A stretch of DNA of 64,000 nucleotides from Isoetes taiwanensis (Eukaryota; Streptophyta; Lycopodiopsida; Isoetales; Isoetaceae): the NCBI GenBank assembly GCA_021234155.1, contig JAJEKV010000010.1, forward strand, positions 20,856,833-20,920,832. Direction: 5' to 3'. Position numbers and translations under genes: made by a program. The first letter of the stretch is position 1; each line of letters begins with the position of its first letter. This document shows, in pieces, positions 31,860 to 44,665 of the stretch. Below the pieces are notes generated by a model. The model ran no database searches. It was given only the letters and a program-made list of their open reading frames with translations, and was not told where the DNA came from.

Positions 31860-33440
31860 GAAGCCGTGGCTCTAACTGACAATGTAGAGGCCAAAAAGTG
31901 TTGGCGAGGGGGCAACCCCGCCGACCCGATACTCATCGGTGAATGCTTGGCTGCCGGGTGATCCCCGCCAAAACAACTCTCATACAACCTCAGATATGGC
32001 ATTCTCGCACAAAAGGAACCTCGCTTGACGCAGTTTAGCCTACGCCTTTTTCCTCGGGATCAGATCAAAAGCCTTTGGCGGTCCACAAAGCAAAGAATAC
32101 AAGTCCAGCCGATGATTCCTACCGCTTTCAATCGCCCGCAGCCAGAAAGATATGGTCAATCGCTGAGTGGCGGGGTCGAAGCCCGCCAGGTGGAGGGCTC
32201 GCACATCCGGGCCTCGCCCAAATACCGGTCAATCGCCGCCGAGAATGCCACCAACAGCTTTGGCAAATACCGAATCGACCATGATCGTCCGTAATTGGCC
32301 GGACAAAGGTGGGTCGCCTCGCCTTTGTGAATGGGAACAACCCCGCTAGGTCCATTGTCGGGGAAACCCTCCCGCAATGCTCGCTGGAACGTGGTAGTGA
32401 GGACCGCACAAGCTGGGCGCCCCGCCCACTTGAGTAACTCGGCCGCATACCATCGAGGTCACCGCCTTCCCATTAGCTAGCCGCTGCGTGCCCTCCTCAA
32501 CATCCTCGGCCCACGAACCAATGGGGGCCATCCCGTGGGGGTATGGGCGACGCTGCCCTCGGCGGGTCATAGAGCTGCTGCAAGTACTGCTCCCACCGCC
32601 TGGGTGATGTCCCCTCGTAGGGTCGGGCTGGCCTTCAAGCACTCAAGGCCAAAAGGTTCGAGGATGAGTGTCCAAAGAGTCAACATCTCCCCGATGCTTA
32701 GGCAAGGTACCGCGCTTTTGTCCTTCTTCGATGGGCGCAGATCGCGGTGGTGGCCTGCAAGCGGGCACCGGATCCGTATCGTGACGGAGCTGCCGCTATG
32801 CTTTTTACAACCGCATCAAACCATCGGGTTACGCTGAATGTTATCGACCGAAAGCGCGACGCGGGTCCGCCAAAGCACTCCGGTCCGGCCGCATCCCGTA
32901 ATAGCTGGTCACCGGTCTGTCACGCTTCTAGTGTGGAGGTCTCGCAGAATACCGGGAGGGCGCCCATGAGCATCTTCGCAGAAGTCCTCCCCTTCCATAA
33001 TCGAAGTCTCAACCGAGGACGGCGAGGGCTGGCATAGTGGGGGTTCCGCGGCTCACCAAACCAGGTCCAAATAAAGTGGGAGGTGATCTGAGTCGACCTC
33101 CTCATCCCGATCGTCCGCGCCCACCCGAAACGACCGGGATGAGATGCATATCTTGGCGCAACTACAAGCACATAGTCCACCACACTAGACCCTCCCCCGA
33201 TTGTCCTTGTCTCGCGATGTGCACTTGGCGAATCGGGCCACCGCGGAAAGGCCATTGCAAATTATCAAGTCAAAATGCCACATAGCAGAGTAATCGTCGC
33301 AAAGCGAAAGTGACTCGGCTGTCATCCGACCACAAGTGGCTACTTCTTGCGGGCGAGCCGCAGGACATCGTCGGCCGAGGGGGTCAAGTCGCATGGGCGC
33401 TTTACTCCCGCCCGCATTGAAATCTCCAAGAAGGACGACC

Positions 33441-34211
33441 CTACCCAACTGGCTGATGCCGCCAGATGTCATCATGTAGATCGACATACGGGTCCATCCT
33501 ATCCGCGACGGGGTGGCTGCGATAGAAGGTGCCGTCAATGCGTGAGGGAAATAACAGCGGCCGTAAAAGAGGGTTGCCACCGGTATTATGCACACGAACC
33601 CGAAGTACCGGTTGTGTCCGGCTCATTCTTCCGAGGGTAACCGAATGTGCCAAGGTTGTCCGTAGTAGCAAGCCACTCCCCATGACCCCGCCAACCGTGT
33701 ATTGGTTGAAGACCGAAAATGTTGGTAACCCGGCAAATCGTAGCTCGTGCCCAAAGATGCTCCCATGTTCCATGAGGAAGATGAGATCCATACCGCTGCC
33801 ACGGAGTTCGGGATCGCCCCCTTCTCGCCAAGGGAAGCCCCGACAATTCCATGAGACCACCCGGAGGCACAATTCCCATTTGTCGCAGGATGGTATGCGC
33901 ACCGAAGTCGCTGGGGAGGACGGAAGCGAGGCCGAAAGGAGAAGTAGATGGAGCGAAGGCAAAGATGTGGCCGAGAGGGCATGGGCCGCGAGGGAGCAGG
34001 AGTAGGAGCAGGAGAAGGGGGGCGTGGTAGTAGAAGCGAAGCGTACGCCGCAGCCTATGGTTGGGGCTGCGGGTTCGCAGCAAAGAGCGTCGTTTGAAAT
34101 GTGCATCCCCGCCGGCAATCCCGCGGCACCCCCCTGGCTGGCAATGCCTCCCGACCCCGACAAGCTCCCCGTCAAGGGCCTCCCCGTTGCGGGTGTGAGG
34201 TCCCGGCCCAC
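33441..34211 (-). pseudogene. Endonuclease (EEP) region of the GC-rich LINE
   Basis: The frame contains LRVVSWNCRGFPWREG about 110 residues in; W-N-C-R-G is the first catalytic motif of AP-type LINE endonucleases. It continues with a D-L-I-F-L-M-E-H-G strand, which aligns with the Q/M-E-x catalytic Glu, and ends near 33441 before a frameshift to 33185-33595, where VVLLGDFNAGG gives the G-D-F-N motif. The part before WNCRG is probably linker. Confidence 0.75.
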
Positions 34212-34945
34212 GCATGTGGATGTCCCTTCAACATCCGCCCCCGGCGCAATATGGCATCACGCACTGCATCCGCAACCGTGAATATGACAATGCGGTCACG
34301 GCCCGGGCCGAAGCCCCATGCCGCTGCTCGAGAAATGTGAACTGGCCTCGAATGTCATCCGATCGAGAATGTGTGTTCGATGTGGTGGGCGCAGACTCTC
34401 CCCGCCGTTTCCGCATGCCTCAACTACCGAGATTGTGGCCTCTCCGCCAAGGCCTCGAGTTCTCAAGGCCCTCGCGGGTCCAAGGTGGGCCCGGGTCCTG
34501 CATCGGGGTGGTGGTGGTGGCCGGGATGGCGGGAGTGACCGGAGGTGGCCGGGATGGCGGGAGTGGCCGGAGAGCGGGGCAGCAAGCGGGGCGTACGCCA
34601 CGGTGGGAGGCCGGGGCGATAGCGGTCCGAGCCGCTTCTCGCCCCCAGAAGTCGGGAGGACAGCTCTTCGCGAGCCTCGCTGCCGCTGGCCATCTCCCGC
34701 CTCGCGACCGCCGCAGCTCGACTATGAACCCCGGTAGGGGAGACCCTGCTCTCGTCTCGTGGACCGGTTGCCCGCAACCCCGGAGCTCCGTGCCTGAAAA
34801 GTAGCGAGGCGTGCTCGAGCCCCAAAGACACGCGCCGAGGGCGAGGGCTTGCTGTTCCTCGATCTTTACTCCGAAGATCTGGCCGGCTGGCCTGGGCTGC
34901 CTGCAAGAGCGGCACTGTGCTCCCGCGCCATGGTGGTGGCTGCCT

Positions 34946-35293
34946 CTACCTCGGGGCCGGTGAGGACCGGCGTGACCATCGTCTCCCATTGATTGGCTCC
35001 CTCTCCTGTGTCATGGTGTCCAGAGTGATGAACACAGAGTCTAGGCGGGCCCGCATGTCAGCGACCTCCTGCCTGGCCTGCTGCCGCTCGAAGTGTGCAA
35101 GGCCAAGGCCATCTTCCACATGCAGCGTGCGGGTCTCCAAGCCTGTGATACGGTTCTTCTCGACCCCGATTTGCCTTTTGAGCACATGGGATGCCGAGGA
35201 CTCCATCTCCACTGCCATGCCAGTCGGGGGATCAGCAGTTAGCCTCAATACGAAAGCACCGTTAGCCTCCATTCCCGCTTTGACGGGCTCCAC
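34946..35293 (-). pseudogene. ORF1-like coiled-coil segment of the GC-rich LINE
   Basis: The 115-residue frame has a heptad-like stretch (VLKRQIGVEKNRITGLETRT, then an L-A-H-F-E-R-Q-Q-A-R-Q segment) typical of ORF1 trimerisation coiled coils. It lies 5' of the Pro-rich and endonuclease regions, as ORF1 should. No RNA-recognition fold was recognised inside it. Confidence 0.5.
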
Positions 35294-35594
35294 CTTCTGC
35301 CGAGGCGGGAGTTCCTATGTGGTCTGAGCAATTAATCCTTCCGGCGGGCTGGCCTCGGCCGAGGGGCCTTTTAGCCTTAGCCCGAGCCTCCTTCTTCATG
35401 GAGGATGACTCTCCCCGCCCATGATGGCTGATCGGGACCCGTTTGTCTGGGCGGGCCCTCGCCTTTGGTTTCCTGTGCCGCCCATCTTCTGGGCCATGAC
35501 TCCCAAAGTTTGAGGGGTCTCTGGCTGCGGAAAGGGTGCCTAGAATTGAATTTGGGGACTCAAGAACGCGGGCAGAGCACCTTTTGGGTTAGTC

Positions 35595-35940
35595 AGCAAA
35601 AGGGAAAAAAGAAAAAGAAGAAATGGGAAGTTGAAACGAGGGAACATAGAAAAGGGGAAAGGGAAAACCGAGGAATGAAAAAAGGGCACGTGTAAGGGGA
35701 AAGGGCAAAGGGAAAAAAGGAGAGGAAAGGAAAACAAAAAGGAAAAAAAAAAAGGTAAAACAAAAATCGGAGAAAAGGGAAGCAAAAGAAAAAGAAAAAA
35801 TAGGGAGGAGGAAAATGAAAAAAGGAGAAAAAAAATGGGGAAATGGACAATGAAAAGGGAAAATGAAAAAAGAAAATAGAAAAGGGAAAAGCGAAAAGGG
35901 CAAAAGGAAAAGAAAAAAAAGGAAGGGGAAGGTGGAAAGA
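35595..35940 (+). repeat. Purine-rich tract, right part
   Basis: It shares the GAAAAGGGAAAA composition of 30139-30402. Frames on the minus strand here are Phe/Ser/Pro low-complexity translations and are not genes. It lies ~75 bp before the Helitron 3' end at 36040. Confidence 0.7.
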
Positions 35941-36012
35941 TTCATTATGTAATTTTGTAAATATGAATTATTATAACAATTGCTCAAATATTATTTAAAG
36001 TTCTTAGCTTAT

Positions 36013-36040
36013 GCCCAATAACGCTGGGCACCATTTCTAG
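36013..36040 (+). mobile_element. Second Helitron 3' terminus (plus strand)
   Basis: The imperfect hairpin GCCCAATAACGCTGGGC (36013-36029) is followed by ACCATTT and CTAG (36037-36040), with T next. It matches the end at 28391 in layout and in the flanking phrase GCACCAT, so both belong to one family. This copy is more diverged. Confidence 0.75.
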
Positions 36041-39000
36041 TAATGTTATTATTGTCAACATTTGTCGTTGCTATGTATGCCAAGTAGAAGAGAATGAGAG
36101 AGGCAAGCAAACTTTTTGGGAGTACGTTTTTTGTACCGTGTTGCAGCCACCCATGGAGTTCTTTTTAGTGGAATTTTCATTCGCAAAAATGTAGATGTAG
36201 CGAAAGAGGTTATCTTGGTTGAACCTTTTTACTCTATCCTCAATTAGTCCATGGAGTCTAACAATTACATGCATGTGGCTTTCAACAGAGATAGAAGAAC
36301 TTCCCTTGCTTTGGCCAGAGGTATGATAATCTCTTGTTGTCTGAAAGCATAATACACACAGTGAAAGCCAAAGTTAGTGATACACATGTTAGGATCATAA
36401 AGGCATGAGAATTTAATTTGTTGGACATACCTTTGTGCTAAATAGATATTAATTAGACCATGTACATCTGGCTAAGATATTTGCTAGAACTGCTTTGTCA
36501 CTCTTAAACATGGGTAAATTATATGAAACAACAACAAATGACATTCTTGGGAGAACATTCACGGGAACATGGCGTCTGGACGCTTGGCAAAAAAAAAAAG
36601 ACTCGTCAGGTCTTCAGAGGAACATGGCGTCTCTATGCCTGGCCAAAATAAAACTCAAGGTTTTTTGCCCATCGGAAAGCACCCTAATCCCTTAGTCCCT
36701 TAATGTGAAATATCCCACCCAAAATCCCCTCCCTCCCTTCCCCCCCAACCCCCCTTCTTTCTTTTCCCGCCACTTTTTGCTTTAGGGCTATGGCGCCAAG
36801 ACGGCCATACGATCGATGTCGCTAAGAAGACCTGATTGAATGCAGAGATTCCTTGGTGTAGCACAAGAGACCTGTGATGCCGTTGAAACTGTCTCAGATG
36901 TTATCAAGCTTTTTATTTTGTTTCGTTTTTAGATGCCTATAAAGTGCCTTGATCGCAGTCTTTTGTCAAATATATTTATGCCTTCAAAATCTTCATTGGC
37001 TCCATTCGTTTATCACGTCTGCAGCTGTCTTGGAAATTTTTCTCTGATGAACTCTTATCTGAGACCTTTAATATCATTGAAGAGGATAGCACTGCAGAGC
37101 GTCCTAGTGCAGAAAAGACAGAGGTATAGTGTTTGGATTCAGCTTGTTTTGCCCCTCATTTTGTGAAGTTGTTTTTTATTTTTAAGTTCTTTTCTTTCAG
37201 CTTTGACACTTTACACGATGCCATGGATCTTGCTGACTATTGCAGCCCGTTAGCATGAGATTATGACACATTTAAATAGTTGAAGAGCATAATAAAATGT
37301 TCGGATTTAAACAGATCATTCTGACAGAATTCTACCTTATATCAAACAAAACTCTCTTTCAGTAGCTTCACATGCTTTTTCTAATAGATATCATGTTTGT
37401 GCAGGCTTGTCATCTCCTAAATCTATTGTCAAAGGAGCTTCTAGGGGACTTTGAGTCTTGTACTAAGGCACTAATATGTGTAAGTCTTTGTTCTTTGAAG
37501 TTCTGCAATTTTGTTGACGGAGATTACCTAACCTTTATAGGCCCTCTTTTAAGTCCGTGTGATAAGCGGACTAATTATTGCAGAATCAGCAGACGATTGC
37601 TTTAAAACTGAGAGTGGAATGTTACGTTTGTTATTTAAGGTATTTAAATGCTAAATGCTTAAGTACTTCTTAAGATAAATGTGTTGCCAAATGTGACAGA
37701 TAGCATGCTTACCAAGTCAAACACAGAACATGCAACATCAACATCTTGTGAAATCTATGCGTCTCCTGCACCTTGCTCCCCCTGTTCACTCCCTATCCAG
37801 AATTTGCTATGCCGTATCACATATGTTGAATATACAAGTGTCTGCTGCAGCTTTTTATTCAATTCGATTGTCCATTTATCTTGTCCTTGTGCATAAATGG
37901 CATTGACCTGTGTGGCAGAAATATGCAGTAGTTCTGATAAATGGGCAGGTTGTTCATATATCGCATTGTTGTGTCAGAAATTTGAGTCTTGCCAGTAATG
38001 TGGCAGAGATTCTAGTTTTAGCAGCCTCACTAACATCCCTTTTGGTTACTATTGTAGATCAAAGGGTTGTAGACTGCCTTCAGTAGCATTTGGCACTGGC
38101 TTCAACCTTATGTTGGCAGAAGGTTCAAGATCATTTTCATATCTCCAACTCATACAATATATGAAGCAACATTAGAGAGCGAGGCAATCAATGAATTGCA
38201 TGTGAATCTTCTCCAATCAGACATTCCCAAGTTCTGTAAAGTACTTTTATCAAGATAGTTCATCTTTTATTTTGTGAACTTGCTTGGGTCTCCCAGGTGG
38301 TGTTTTTGTCTATCCAAACATTTTCATATTTTGTTTGTTAGAATTATAGATGATGCTATTTAGGACCATGTATTGGCTGCAGAGGCTGCAGATTGGTTTA
38401 GGAATAGTAATAATATTTGAGCCTACATAAGCTGCCCCGGATGGCGTGAATTCGGCACGTCAAAGATAATAGGACAAATCATACGAAAAGATTCAGGTAT
38501 GGAAATATATTAGAGTTCATTAGGTACAGGACAACCTCAAGACTACAAAACTCTTATAATTGCAAAGCTAATTGCCTGCAATGCATATGAAACCTGCATA
38601 GCAAAAAGAATCTGATGTTTCTTGCTCAATCTATGTTTTGCTATGCTGATTTTGCTCGACATTGTTTATGCAGATCCACAAGCCTCTTTGGTGCAGAGGC
38701 ATATAAGATAAATGCTCCAATAGATGGGAATTGAGCGAACGTCACTAGTGGCAGAATCTACGCTTTGAAAGAGTTGTTTTCTGTTGATTATGTATACAAT
38801 CTCTCCTTCCGAAGTTGAATGACTACCTTCAAATGTTATCGTTTTTTTTTCTCCTAAATGAAAAGTTATCGGAGTAACATTGTTTGATACATAAAATTTA
38901 CCAATCAATAATCATTACATAACATCATACGTCATCAGATATGCCTTAAAGCATTTAAAGTTTATTGTACTAACATATTAAGATCAATATCATGCTCCAA

Positions 39001-39250
39001 TATCATATCACTAAATGTCACACAAGAAGCACTATTATCATATATTAGAAATTAGGCATAAGTAAAATAGGGTTAAAAAGGTCATATTAGTATATTTAAA
39101 CCAAGATCATTTACCATGTTGTGCATTGGTGATTAAACACTATAAAGCATCATGATAATTATATGCCCAAAATTACCATATCAATATACTGAACAAGATA
39201 TATGTGATCAAATACCAGTCTACTAAACTTGACGTGTTAAACAATAATAC
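36041..39250. other. Gene-poor stretch
   Basis: No gene was recognised. Near 36540-36650 the phrase GGAACATGGCGTCT occurs twice in an imperfect ~60-bp repeat. A coding-like piece near 38070-38260 (plus) has balanced composition without a family match. The phrase GTGAATTCGGCACG near 38446 is unremarkable on its own. Confidence 0.4.
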
Positions 39251-41100
39251 ACGTTGCCGCCGCTATAGTTCGAAGTTTTTTTTTTTTGGGTATTTAGTGT
39301 AAATAAGATAAGAGTGTTGTTGGTAAAATTTAAAGTTCGATGATATTTATTTATTGACCTTCAATAGCTATGATGTCCCTGAATTTGTTATTGAATTCGA
39401 ATTCAATAAAGGATGATAAAGAGTTATTTAGTGTAAATAAGATGAGAGTGTTGTTGGTAAAATTTAAAGATCAATGATAAATGTTAGAAATTGAAGCAAG
39501 AGAAAAAATGCTTACTAATTAGGTCATTTATGTGTTGATTCGTCTCTCACATTGTGATGTTTTGAGCTATTATAATGGAAAGCAAGAAGATGACAGCATA
39601 TAGATGCAAGAACTGGATTAGTTATTAGATTATCGGCAACTTTCAGGTTCAAAATGGGAATGCATGTATTTAATGGTACAACTGCCTGCAAATCATAGGC
39701 AACTTTTAGGTTTGAAATGAGAACCCATGTATTTAATGGTACAACTGCCTGCAAATCACAAGACCAGAGCATCTTAAAGTGGAATCTGTTCTATCACGGC
39801 CTGATTTGTACATCTAACTATGTTTTAAACACTTTAAGCATAGCAAGCTTAGATAGGCATGCCAACTAGAATCCGTCTGTGAAAAAACATAGGGCTTCCA
39901 AGGGCGTTTCAGCCAAAACTTTATCAACTCTAAATCTTAGAAGATAGGAAGTAGAACTCACCTTCGATTCCTTTAACAGCATTTCCATGGCAGAGTTAGA
40001 GTTCTGGTATTCCAAGCAAACATTCCCATGCGCTGCATCACAAATGGCCTCTTCAAATGGAATAAGCGGATACAACGGAAGAAGATACAACAGAAGAATC
40101 CCTCATCTTCTGGCGAAAGTAGTCTGAATGAAAGGCAGGTATTTTTTAGAAAAAAACTAGGTATTCTTGTCTGCCATAGCCATTCCTTCGTAGCTTAAAG
40201 TCTGCACCGGAAATCTAAGCCGATAGCAAGGCAAATCACACTGGGTTTTTCGGATTGGGCATAAAAATCAGAACCCATCTCCCAAATACACCCTATTCGA
40301 AGCTCTGGCATTGAAATATATGCTTTGCCCTATTCAAATCATCACAGAAAACAAAGCCGGAATAACTAGCTGCTGAAACAAAGATTAAGGGGTACGATTT
40401 CCGAAAGAATACTGTACACCGCTGAAGCAAGCGTGGACATCCGCTGAAGAAGGCATAGCCAGGATTCAAAGCTGGCATTAGCTCAAACTCATGGACCTGT
40501 CAGCCCAATCGGACGGATTTATCAGTCCAACTGATGGCTTTTTAGGCCCAACCTGCACAATCGCTGGGTTTATCGGTCTAATTCATGGATTTCTAACGCC
40601 AATTCCTCGGTCTTTTAGCCTGCTTCTTTATACAGAGCATTTCCCCACTCCTGGCTGTATATGCTCTTTGTTCCTGAAGCAAAGCATTAAGCTCAAAACA
40701 AATCCAACCGTAGGTTTAGAGGTTTGCCCGCTTTAAAACCCTGTGCAAATCCGGCTACCGCACTACTCCAGCAAGACTGTTGCAGCTTAAGAATTGCACG
40801 CTGAAGGCAGAATCGCGTGGATAGGGGGGCATTAAATTGCCCTATTTTGCCTAAAGAAATCTTGGCCCTCCATCTTAATCTAGCTTGCTGACGTGGATTT
40901 TTTTCCCCGTACACCTCATCTTTTTTTTTTACTCCCACAATTTTATATGATGGAGATAGTTTAAGTTGTTACAGAAACCAATTAAAATTTCCATGTTTCA
41001 GTACCATATCACAAAACAATGTTGGGTTAACACGTTAGAAAAATATGCTCATGAACTATAATAGATAACTAGACATGGTTTGTAAACTTTTGAACCCACT
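39251..41100. other. AT-rich stretch with local direct repeats
   Basis: 39290-39320 and 39425-39470 share a TTTAGTGTAAATAAGAT block plus AGTGTTGTTGGTAAAATTT. 39640-39690 and 39700-39760 share a GCATGTATTTAATGGTACAA-type block and CTGCCTGCAAATCA. A run of GGATTTATC/GTCYAA motifs lies at 40505-40600. No gene was recognised. Confidence 0.5.
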
Positions 41101-41103
41101 AAC

Positions 41104-42070
41104 ATGTACCGATTTATGGATTTGGTTTTCACCAATAAACCATATACTCATATTGGTTCAATTTTGGGGGCCTTGTGGCCGGAAAAGTTTTTCGACGGAT
41201 TTGTGGAAGCCCTGCTTGTGGAAGCCCTGCACTTAAAAATGCGGCTGGGCCTGGAGCAGCCCCAAACCGGCAGCCCCAAATCCGACTTGAAGCAGGTGGT
41301 TCCAGCCCATTCCGTCCCTTTCTGTTCTAACACAGTGGCCAAATCATCCAACAAGTCCGACTATAAATCCCCCATCCGGAGGTTTCTGCCCAAAAACCAG
41401 GTACGCATGGTATTAGTGATGGGTAAGGGCCTATTGTGGCCGACCTGAAGAAAAAAGGATGCGGTTTTTGCTCTAAAGGGATGCGGTTTTGCTCTAAAAG
41501 GATGCGGTTTTGCGGTTTTGCAGAGGCTTGAACGAAAATAACCTGCGATGGTCCTGAAGGACATGCATCGACTACAGTTGCCTGTTTAGGGCGTCGTCTA
41601 CAATATGTTAACCATGGTTTTGGTCTGCCATTTGCTGCACCAGCGGAACTGACATTTGTTCGGATGTCTGCGCCTTATCTGCCATATGAACATCCTCTCT
41701 AGGTCTTACATTCTCATTGTTTCCGGCTTCGTTTTCTCGACATTTTGCAGTTGCAACTACCACATTGCCTTTCTTGCTGCCAACTTCGCATACCCTATTC
41801 TCTTTGTTGCTAACCTCATTTTCACTATCAATTGTATGAACTACAAGCGGGTTGGACTCCTCCCTTTTCATTTTAACAGAGATATCCCCAGGAGGATCTA
41901 ACATCCTCTTCACAATCTTTGTGGACTCACCTTTGTTTTGAAGAGGTTCCACTGCTACCAGATCTTCGCTATGCCTTTTTTTTGGAATTTAAAGGCAAAT
42001 CCTTCTGAAGACAAGGACCATCCGCTCTAGATTGACCATGCACGAGCCAATATCCCATTCCTTGGGCTGG
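41104..42070. other. Coding-like fragments of unknown origin; trio of GGATGCGGTTTT repeats
   Basis: On the plus strand 41104-41448 and on the minus strand 41608-41952 there are frames of over 110 codons with balanced composition. The minus-strand one is Glu/Lys/Asn rich and extends upstream with breaks to ~42070, resembling the disordered distal part of a LINE ORF1, but no domain proves this. 41456-41525 contains three imperfect copies of GGATGCGGTTTTTGCTCTAA. Confidence 0.35.
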
Positions 42071-43539
42071 AACCCTGAATTTGGATTGCTCTGTAAGGAA
42101 ACAAGAATGCAGGGGCGATCCACATATCAAAACAATATAATATTTTCCGAAGATACTAGGCTATAAGTTAACGTATGGTTAGCATTACTAGGTCCAATAC
42201 TCAATGTTAAAATGACATTTTCCCTTGGTTAATGAGGTTTTATTTAAATGTTTGCTTTTAAACATACTTCTAACTAATGTGAGCAAAGTGAATCACAAAA
42301 TTTGAACCTCATGTTGAGAGCCTTGAAATAACATTATTATCTTCAATATGAGGGCAAAGCATCATGGCTTGAGATAAGCTTGAAGATGTGTTTTCACGTT
42401 GGTTCTAAGTTGACACAAATCCCCTCTAATGGATTTGGAAGAAGAGAAATGTTTGCGGCGGCCTTGGCCGCCGCGATAAATTTCTTGTACGTATACAATT
42501 CCTTCTCCTTAAATTTGGTTCCTACATTCTATCTCTTTTTGCTGACACGTGTGCTTCTTTTTCTTGGGTACAAATTTTGGTGGAGTGTGGGCTTGCAAAA
42601 TCAATACCAAGAATCCACGGCAGAGGTTGAGACTATGGAGGGCATCGGTCGGGCTAATTCTGAAAATCATTGTGTTCTTAATTCCGGCCCAAATCACTTT
42701 GTTTTGCTTCCAGGTCTGGCCGAATCACTCTGATGTCTGTAAGCACGATTTATAATGGGCATTAAGGACTTGGGTTATACCTGAACAAAACAGAAAACAG
42801 ATGAATTTGTTGGTCAGACAATCCCTCTTCTAGTTGCTTTGATCAACGTCACTGGTTGCTTTGCCGAATTGATTCCGTCCCTGTAACTTGACGAAATATA
42901 GCTCTTCACCTTTTTGTTTAGCGAACGTCTATTTCTTGCAGATTTACCTGTCATTTGTTGCCCTAAGCTCCAGCTATGGCCAATGCTTGCTTCATCCGAT
43001 CCAGCATCGAGTTTTGCCTTTGCGGGATCTGGAGGTATGACAAGCTTTTTTTTCCTTGCTCAAAATTGCTGCGTTCAAAAAAATCTTTTTGCTCCTTCCA
43101 TCCTTTTGTGATGATCCTAGATATAAAGCCAAATGATGAATCTTCTTTGCTTGACGCCATGGCCATGGCTGCCAGATGGCTTCTTCCTGGCTTCTTCCCT
43201 GGATTGCTCAGTTTGCAGCATTTGACTTTGCATGAAACCATCATGAGAAAGAGGTTCGGATAGCTCTGCAGCAAGAAGATTTTATGACTGGAAGGAAATA
43301 TGGGCTACCTTTGCTTCTCCAGTAGATGATAATGGAATTTTCACAGAGGAGGCTGGAGGATTTACTGGTTTGAATGTATCAGGTGATGGTAATGAAGCAG
43401 TTGTAAAGGCACATTTATCTCTTCTAATGGAAGATGCATATGGTAATTATTGACCCCGTTTTAAGTTCTTTTTATGTGTATCAAGTTGGGAACTAATAAT
43501 CAGGAAATTTTTCCTCGCAACATGATATTCCAGATCTCT
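42071..43539. other. Unrecognised stretch with one coding-like piece
   Basis: Near 43262-43440 a plus-strand segment reads like an exon (KEIWATFASPVDDNGIFTEE), continuing for ~60 residues to a G-T boundary at GGTAATTATTG, but I recognise no family. A minus-strand frame at 42963-43274 overlaps nothing else convincing. Confidence 0.35.
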
Positions 43540-44665
43540 ATTATAGAGAACAGAAGGTGGATGTCGTAAGGACTTTCAAGTATCTGGGAATCAACTTGGG
43601 TCAACACGGGATGGAAAGCCCTTATGCTAAATCGCTAATACAGAATTCTGTAATTGAGCATGTAGAGCACTTGTTGAACCAGTACTGCTGTATGGGGTAG
43701 AGGTCTGGAGTCCAACGATTAGCAAGAACACCTGGAATAAGCTAGAGAGGGTGCAAAAGGCCTTTTTGACATATAGCCTAGATGTCAAGGACACGATGCC
43801 TTATCCGATTTTGCCATATGAGACTGGTTTCTGGCCCCTGCAACATTCAGCTATGATCAGAGTCTCGCATATTTCCCTGAGGTCAATAGCATGGATGCAC
43901 AGTGTCTTCCCCCTATGTTTTTGTTATTCAAGGGCCATAATGGCCGCAGTATGGCGGGAGCACTGTAAGGGGTGGTTCGCAATATGGTCTATAGACTACC
44001 AGCAGATTGTGGCTATGCGTGATGCCGAGGGACAGGATGCACACCTGAATGAACGCTTTTGCTACCACTCTGTGGAATGCAGCCATTACTACACGTAGAT
44101 TAATCCAGCATTGGAACATGGCCCACACTAGTACTTGAAAGCACACATATCTATGAAGAAACGGAGAGCTATTGCCTCCGTGAGGACGGGGTCCCGTCAT
44201 CTCAGAATTGAAACAGGTCCTGGACTACGGATGAAGGGCAGAGAATCCCCCAGCGTAAGAGAATATGCCAGTGTTGCTGCATGCAAACAATAGAGGATGA
44301 GCACCATGCTCTGTAGGAGTGTCCGGCATATACCCACATTCGAGCAGTGCATGCTGATCTTAGATGCTCTGAGACACCGCTACATCACGTGCTGGCATCG
44401 CCGATGGTTGCACGTCTCGCGTCCTACATTTTGCAGGTCTCCACCGTTAGAGTATTCATTATGGGATAGGGGATCTAAGAGCCTACTACTAGGGGTTTTC
44501 CTCCCACATGGTGGTCTTTTCATCCCAGTAGTAGGGACACATTGTATAGTAGCATTTGTATTTCCGGTTTTTATCCGCTTTGTGTAGTGCATGTACCGTC
44601 TCATAGGCCGATTTGACCTCCGCGGATGTTAAAATCTACTTCCTTCCTTCCTTCCTTCCTTCCTC
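43540..44665 (+). mobile_element. 5'-truncated LINE related to the GC-rich element, plus strand
   Basis: The segment starts with RTFKYLGINL (the Y-L-G thumb motif, cf. PTYKYLGVEF at ~31600), followed by broken VEPVLLYGVEVW-type sequence near 43670-43710 and a frame at 43751-44098 (HSAMIRVSHISLRSIAWMHS). The 3' end reads CATAGGCCGATTTGACCTCC GCGG and closes with a CTTCC-type microsatellite at 44638-44662. It shares layout and 3' tail with 30403-35560 but is less GC-rich, so it is an older or different subfamily. Confidence 0.75.

Larger units (their letters stand above)
30403..35560 (-). mobile_element. GC-rich non-LTR retrotransposon, minus strand, ~5.1 kb
   Basis: From its 5' end (right): ORF1-like coiled coil (34946-35293), Pro/Arg-rich and RNA-binding-like region (to ~34200), endonuclease (33441-33890), RT (to ~31280) and a 3' UTR ending in a conserved ~45-bp tail and a (TTCC)n tract. 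It is far richer in G+C than the surrounding AT-rich DNA. It shares its 3' tail with 43.5-44.66 kb and 62940-63008. Frameshifts are frequent, so it is inactive or the sequence has indel errors. The clade is uncertain; a microsatellite rather than poly(A) tail argues against the typical plant L1. Confidence 0.75.

Noticed and set aside
34420-34989. Long GC-rich minus-strand frames of 150-190 codons overlapping each other
   Set aside because: GC-rich sequence keeps several frames open at once; only position suggests LINE ORF1 linker, so no separate gene was called.
35540-35987. Long minus-strand frames rich in Phe, Ser and Pro
   Set aside because: They are translations of the purine-rich tract; low-complexity, no domain.
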